A stretch of DNA of 64,000 bases, from contig CAZDET010000021.1 of the NCBI GenBank assembly GCA_964504335.1, positions 8,990-72,989 of the forward strand, in the 5' to 3' direction. The translations under genes were made by a program, and so were the position numbers. The notes beneath the pieces are model-generated. The model was not told the origin of the DNA. It searched no databases and saw only the letters and a program-made list of their open reading frames with translations. Positions 61,876-64,000 of the stretch are shown here, in pieces. The first letter of the stretch is position 1. The number at the start of each line of letters is the position of its first letter. The DNA is from CAZDET01 sp964504335 (lineage in GTDB: Bacteria > Bacteroidota > Bacteroidia > Chitinophagales > Saprospiraceae).

Positions 61876-61909
61876 TTCCCAAAACTGAAAGTACTTTTCG
61901 TTTTGGGAA
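61876..61909 (-). terminator. perfect 10-bp hairpin after the glycosyltransferase gene
   Basis: TTCCCAAAAC (61876-61885) and GTTTTGGGAA (61900-61909) are exact inverted repeats with a 14-base loop that itself contains AAAGTACTTT. It lies 11 bases after the stop. There is no long T-run, so it may protect or end the transcript. Confidence 0.5.
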
Positions 61910-61920
61910 CCCCTGGGCGG

Positions 61921-63090
61921 TTACAACCGGTAAAGCACTTCGAGCTGGTCGCTGATGTCCGACCAATTAAATACTTCCCGAACCATCTGCCGGGCGTTAT
62001 CCCCCAAGACGGGTAAGGCCGCTTCCGAAAAGAGTTCCTCCGACCGATGTAGTGCAGCAGCGATCGCCTCTACCGAGTTTTCGTGTAAGGGAATTCCCGC
62101 TCCGTACCGACTAATGAAGGACGGCAGGGCCGTAGGACTACTCACCATCAGAGGTAGCCCAATTGCGGCGGCCGTGAGCGCGTTGGCGGTAATGCCCCCC
62201 GCCCGTCGGGTGTCTATATACAGGTCGATCCAGGAAAGAAGGGAATGAATGCCCGTATTCACGGGAAGAATAGCTGGAAAAACTGCGGCTTCTAAATAGC
62301 GTTGTCGAATCAATCGATGCACTGTTTCGTATGCTGCCGGCCGACACGCCATCTGCAATCGACCACTACCTCCTTCCAACCGGTAACGTTGAAATCCATC
62401 AAATAACAAATCGATTCCGGAACGCACTACATCCGGCTGGCAGAATGCCCCAAATAGCAGGCCCCGCCCCGAACGCTTGCGGCCCTGAACCAGGCCAATT
62501 GCCGGGCAACCCGAAGGGATCACGTAATGCCGCGAACAGGAGTGCCATGATGCCATTTGTTCGTGTTCCCATTGGTCGATCAATTGAATCGCTTTAGCAC
62601 CTGCCAGGAACCGATGGATGGGGCGGAGGTCGGAAAATGGGACTTCTTGCCCCCTGAAGTTCCACTCCCCCTCCAGCAATGTATGGTAAGGCGTGTAACA
62701 GTAACTTCGATCAACCAATCGCAGGTGCTGCACAAAAAAAGAAAAGTCCAGTTGGAAGGTTCCGTGGATATGGATTTGGGCGGCTTGGGGTAGCCGATCT
62801 AATGCCCGCCTGAGGTGGCCGTCAATACCAAAACCATCCTGCTTGCGCGGAAATTCTACGATTGGAACGGTTCGCTTACAATAACTCGAGCACGCACGGA
62901 AGCCCAAGTGCCAGACGGCCACTTTGTGCCCTCGGGATAATTGCATCTCCGCCAACTTATATACCGACTCGACTACCGGCCGAGGTGCCCCACTTCCCAG
63001 CAAATGAATGAGATGCAGTGGGGTATTAAATGAAAAAGAAATGGTATCTAACCAGGAGGCCAGATCCGTATTCCGGTTTCTACCAACCAT
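61921..63090 (-). CDS. GT4-like glycosyltransferase
   Basis: A 389-residue protein with the two-lobe outline of GT-B glycosyltransferases. The N-terminal half has HLIHLLGSGAPRPVVESVYKLAEMQLSRGHKVAVWHLG, typical of a nucleotide-sugar transferase with a loose glycine-rich region; the C-terminal half has LYIDTRRAGGITANALTAAAIGLPLMVSSPTALPSFI, in which the usual catalytic Glu of the E-x7-E pair is not clear (DLYIDTRRAGG replaces the common SxxEGFG), so donor and linkage are uncertain. Soluble, cytoplasmic face. It stands alone. Confidence 0.72.
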   Translation of the reverse strand: MVGRNRNTDLASWLDTISFSFNTPLHLIHLLGSGAPRPVVESVYKLAEMQLSRGHKVAVWHLGFRACSSYCKRTVPIVEFPRKQDGFGIDGHLRRALDRLPQAAQIHIHGTFQLDFSFFVQHLRLVDRSYCYTPYHTLLEGEWNFRGQEVPFSDLRPIHRFLAGAKAIQLIDQWEHEQMASWHSCSRHYVIPSGCPAIGLVQGRKRSGRGLLFGAFCQPDVVRSGIDLLFDGFQRYRLEGGSGRLQMACRPAAYETVHRLIRQRYLEAAVFPAILPVNTGIHSLLSWIDLYIDTRRAGGITANALTAAAIGLPLMVSSPTALPSFISRYGAGIPLHENSVEAIAAALHRSEELFSEAALPVLGDNARQMVREVFNWSDISDQLEVLYRL

Positions 63091-63578
63091 AATGGGAAAT
63101 GTTTGTACCAGTGTACCCCGTTTTAGAAATTACTTCCCAAAATGGGTTAATTGGATGGTCCGTGGATGTGATTGGATTAAATATGGGATAGTTCCGGGAT
63201 TGCTACTGCATTCATACAAGAGCCGTGCCGCTTATTAATCAAACCTAGCTAAGCAAATTAATCCATTTATTATCAGATACTTACAATATATTTTCATTCA
63301 ACCTGTTTTCCCAAAACCGGATTTTTTTTCCAGGTAATAGACTCCACCTTGTCAAGCTGTTAATTTTAAAGATAATCCGCTAATTACTTGTGTATACTGG
63401 TATCGTTTTTTAATATTGCAATTGTAAAGGCTTTCCACTCAATTCCGCCTTTATCTATCCCATCCAGTTTTAGGCACCGCCATTTACAACTTGGTCTTTC
63501 TGACCAACTATCCACCCGTTGGTTAGATCCCTTCCAGTAGCGGGCAATGCTCTTCCCACCTCAATTAAACAACTGTTT
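63091..63578. other. non-coding AT-rich gap, nothing recognised
   Basis: Nearly 490 bp of A/T-rich sequence with long T-runs. No open frame with codon bias, no TAnnTTTG box and no long repeat was found. It may hold a promoter for the Hpt gene that does not fit the consensus. Confidence 0.45.
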
Positions 63579-63986
63579 ATGACTGCTTTCAAAACGGGAA
63601 GCTTTAGCCGCCGTACCGGCCTTCATCAGGTATTTGACAAAAAAGCCTTAGAAGACTTGTACGGAAACGACTTTGGGCATTTCTTTCAATTGCTAGAGAT
63701 ATTCAATCGTACGGTTCCTGGTGACTTGGATGAATTGGACCGGGCCATCAAGGCCAAATCGTACGCTGAAGCACGCAGGATCGCACACCGGATGAAGCCA
63801 AAATTCAGCATGATCGGTCTACCGCACTACCGAAAGGCTGCCCAGGAATTTGAGAACATCCTGGGACGACCCACGCGGCACAGTCAGTTGCATCGTCGCT
63901 TTTTGGCATTCCATCAACTAATTACCCAAGTATTGATTCGCACCAAACAACAGGAAAAGCTACTTTCCCGACGAAGAAGAGGGTAG
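63579..63986 (+). CDS. Hpt domain protein
   Basis: A 135-residue helical protein with the histidine phosphotransfer motif in ARRIAHRMKPKFSMIGLPHYRK: His followed by KP two residues later, as in Hpt domains, which relay phosphate between a hybrid kinase and a response regulator. The N-terminus has an acidic helix (DFGHFFQLLEIFNRTVPGDLDELDRAI). The end is very basic (RTKQQEKLLSRRRRG). It is an orphan; the single-domain receiver at 39827 is a possible but unproven partner. Start at the ATG at 63579. Confidence 0.75.
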   Translation: MTAFKTGSFSRRTGLHQVFDKKALEDLYGNDFGHFFQLLEIFNRTVPGDLDELDRAIKAKSYAEARRIAHRMKPKFSMIGLPHYRKAAQEFENILGRPTRHSQLHRRFLAFHQLITQVLIRTKQQEKLLSRRRRG

Positions 63987-64000
63987 CCTGAATAAAATAA

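Noticed and set aside
61709..61966. Small minus-strand frame of 85 codons at the glycosyltransferase 3' end
   Set aside because: It overlaps the glycosyltransferase stop, has no recognisable domain and its low-complexity Lys/Asn pattern fits AT-rich non-coding DNA.
1..64000. Defence system or mobile element cluster
   Set aside because: I looked for restriction, toxin-antitoxin, retron, CBASS, integrase and transposase patterns and found none supported by sequence.

Overview
The window reads as a stretch of chromosome from a free-living member of the Bacteroidota, most likely Saprospiria (Lewinella/Phaeodactylibacter-like). Support comes from a PorV/PorQ-family protein, a DUF6089-type barrel, a GH97 enzyme with the SusB glutamates, BlaI/M56 and ECF/anti-sigma pairs of Bacteroidota style, many -7 promoter boxes of the form TAnnTTTG, few strong Shine-Dalgarno sites, and a G+C content that looks slightly above half by eye, high for the phylum. 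There are no tRNA or rRNA genes, insertion sequences, CRISPR arrays or phage genes, and no recognisable defence cluster. One 100-base run of N (8854-8953) is an assembly gap inside a tandem repeat.

Layout. 1-744: end of an esterase gene, then a 310-bp non-coding stretch with a cluster of DnaA-box-like sequences upstream of smc, a candidate replication origin. 745-9519: smc, an AsmA-like envelope protein, rnd, a 16-bp tandem repeat array with the gap, and a Spo0M-like gene. 9589-12303: an iron-sulfur electron-transfer operon (HdrC-like membrane protein plus HdrB-like CCG protein). 12462-25028: housekeeping genes (rRNA methyltransferase, aminotransferase, galK, argE), small envelope proteins and a giant alpha-2-macroglobulin lipoprotein. 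25239-34679: Lon-N protein, a candidate small RNA, two outer-membrane proteins, a voltage-gated-type channel, a PlsB-like acyltransferase, engB, and an ECF sigma/anti-sigma/DUF4097 operon. 34942-36798: two GH17 beta-glucanase-like genes of lower G+C, possibly acquired. 36911-39532: a BlaI repressor and an M56 sensor protease whose C-terminus is ten 29-residue repeats, with two operator dyads flanking the promoter. 39827-45976: response regulator, reductase plus Crp/Fnr regulator, the fba-selD-DUF5694 operon, trxB. 46132-56067: membrane subtilase, M16 protease plus ffh, an OmpA-like protein beside a membrane-anchored double helix-hairpin-helix protein, and nucleotide-sugar genes rmlB and uxs. 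56113-64000: a barrel protein, lysA, an orphan TonB-plug lipoprotein, a truncated LytS-type kinase, the GH97 enzyme with an unusual leader, a glycosyltransferase and an Hpt protein.

Points that most deserve a second look: the DnaA-box cluster before smc; selD, which has no ATG/GTG/TTG upstream of its catalytic cysteine and probably starts at ATT, 12 nt after and in frame with the fba stop; the repeat domain on the M56 protein and its operator; the 16-bp repeat family that begins on a stop codon; and the GH97 leader with a strand-specific terminator.
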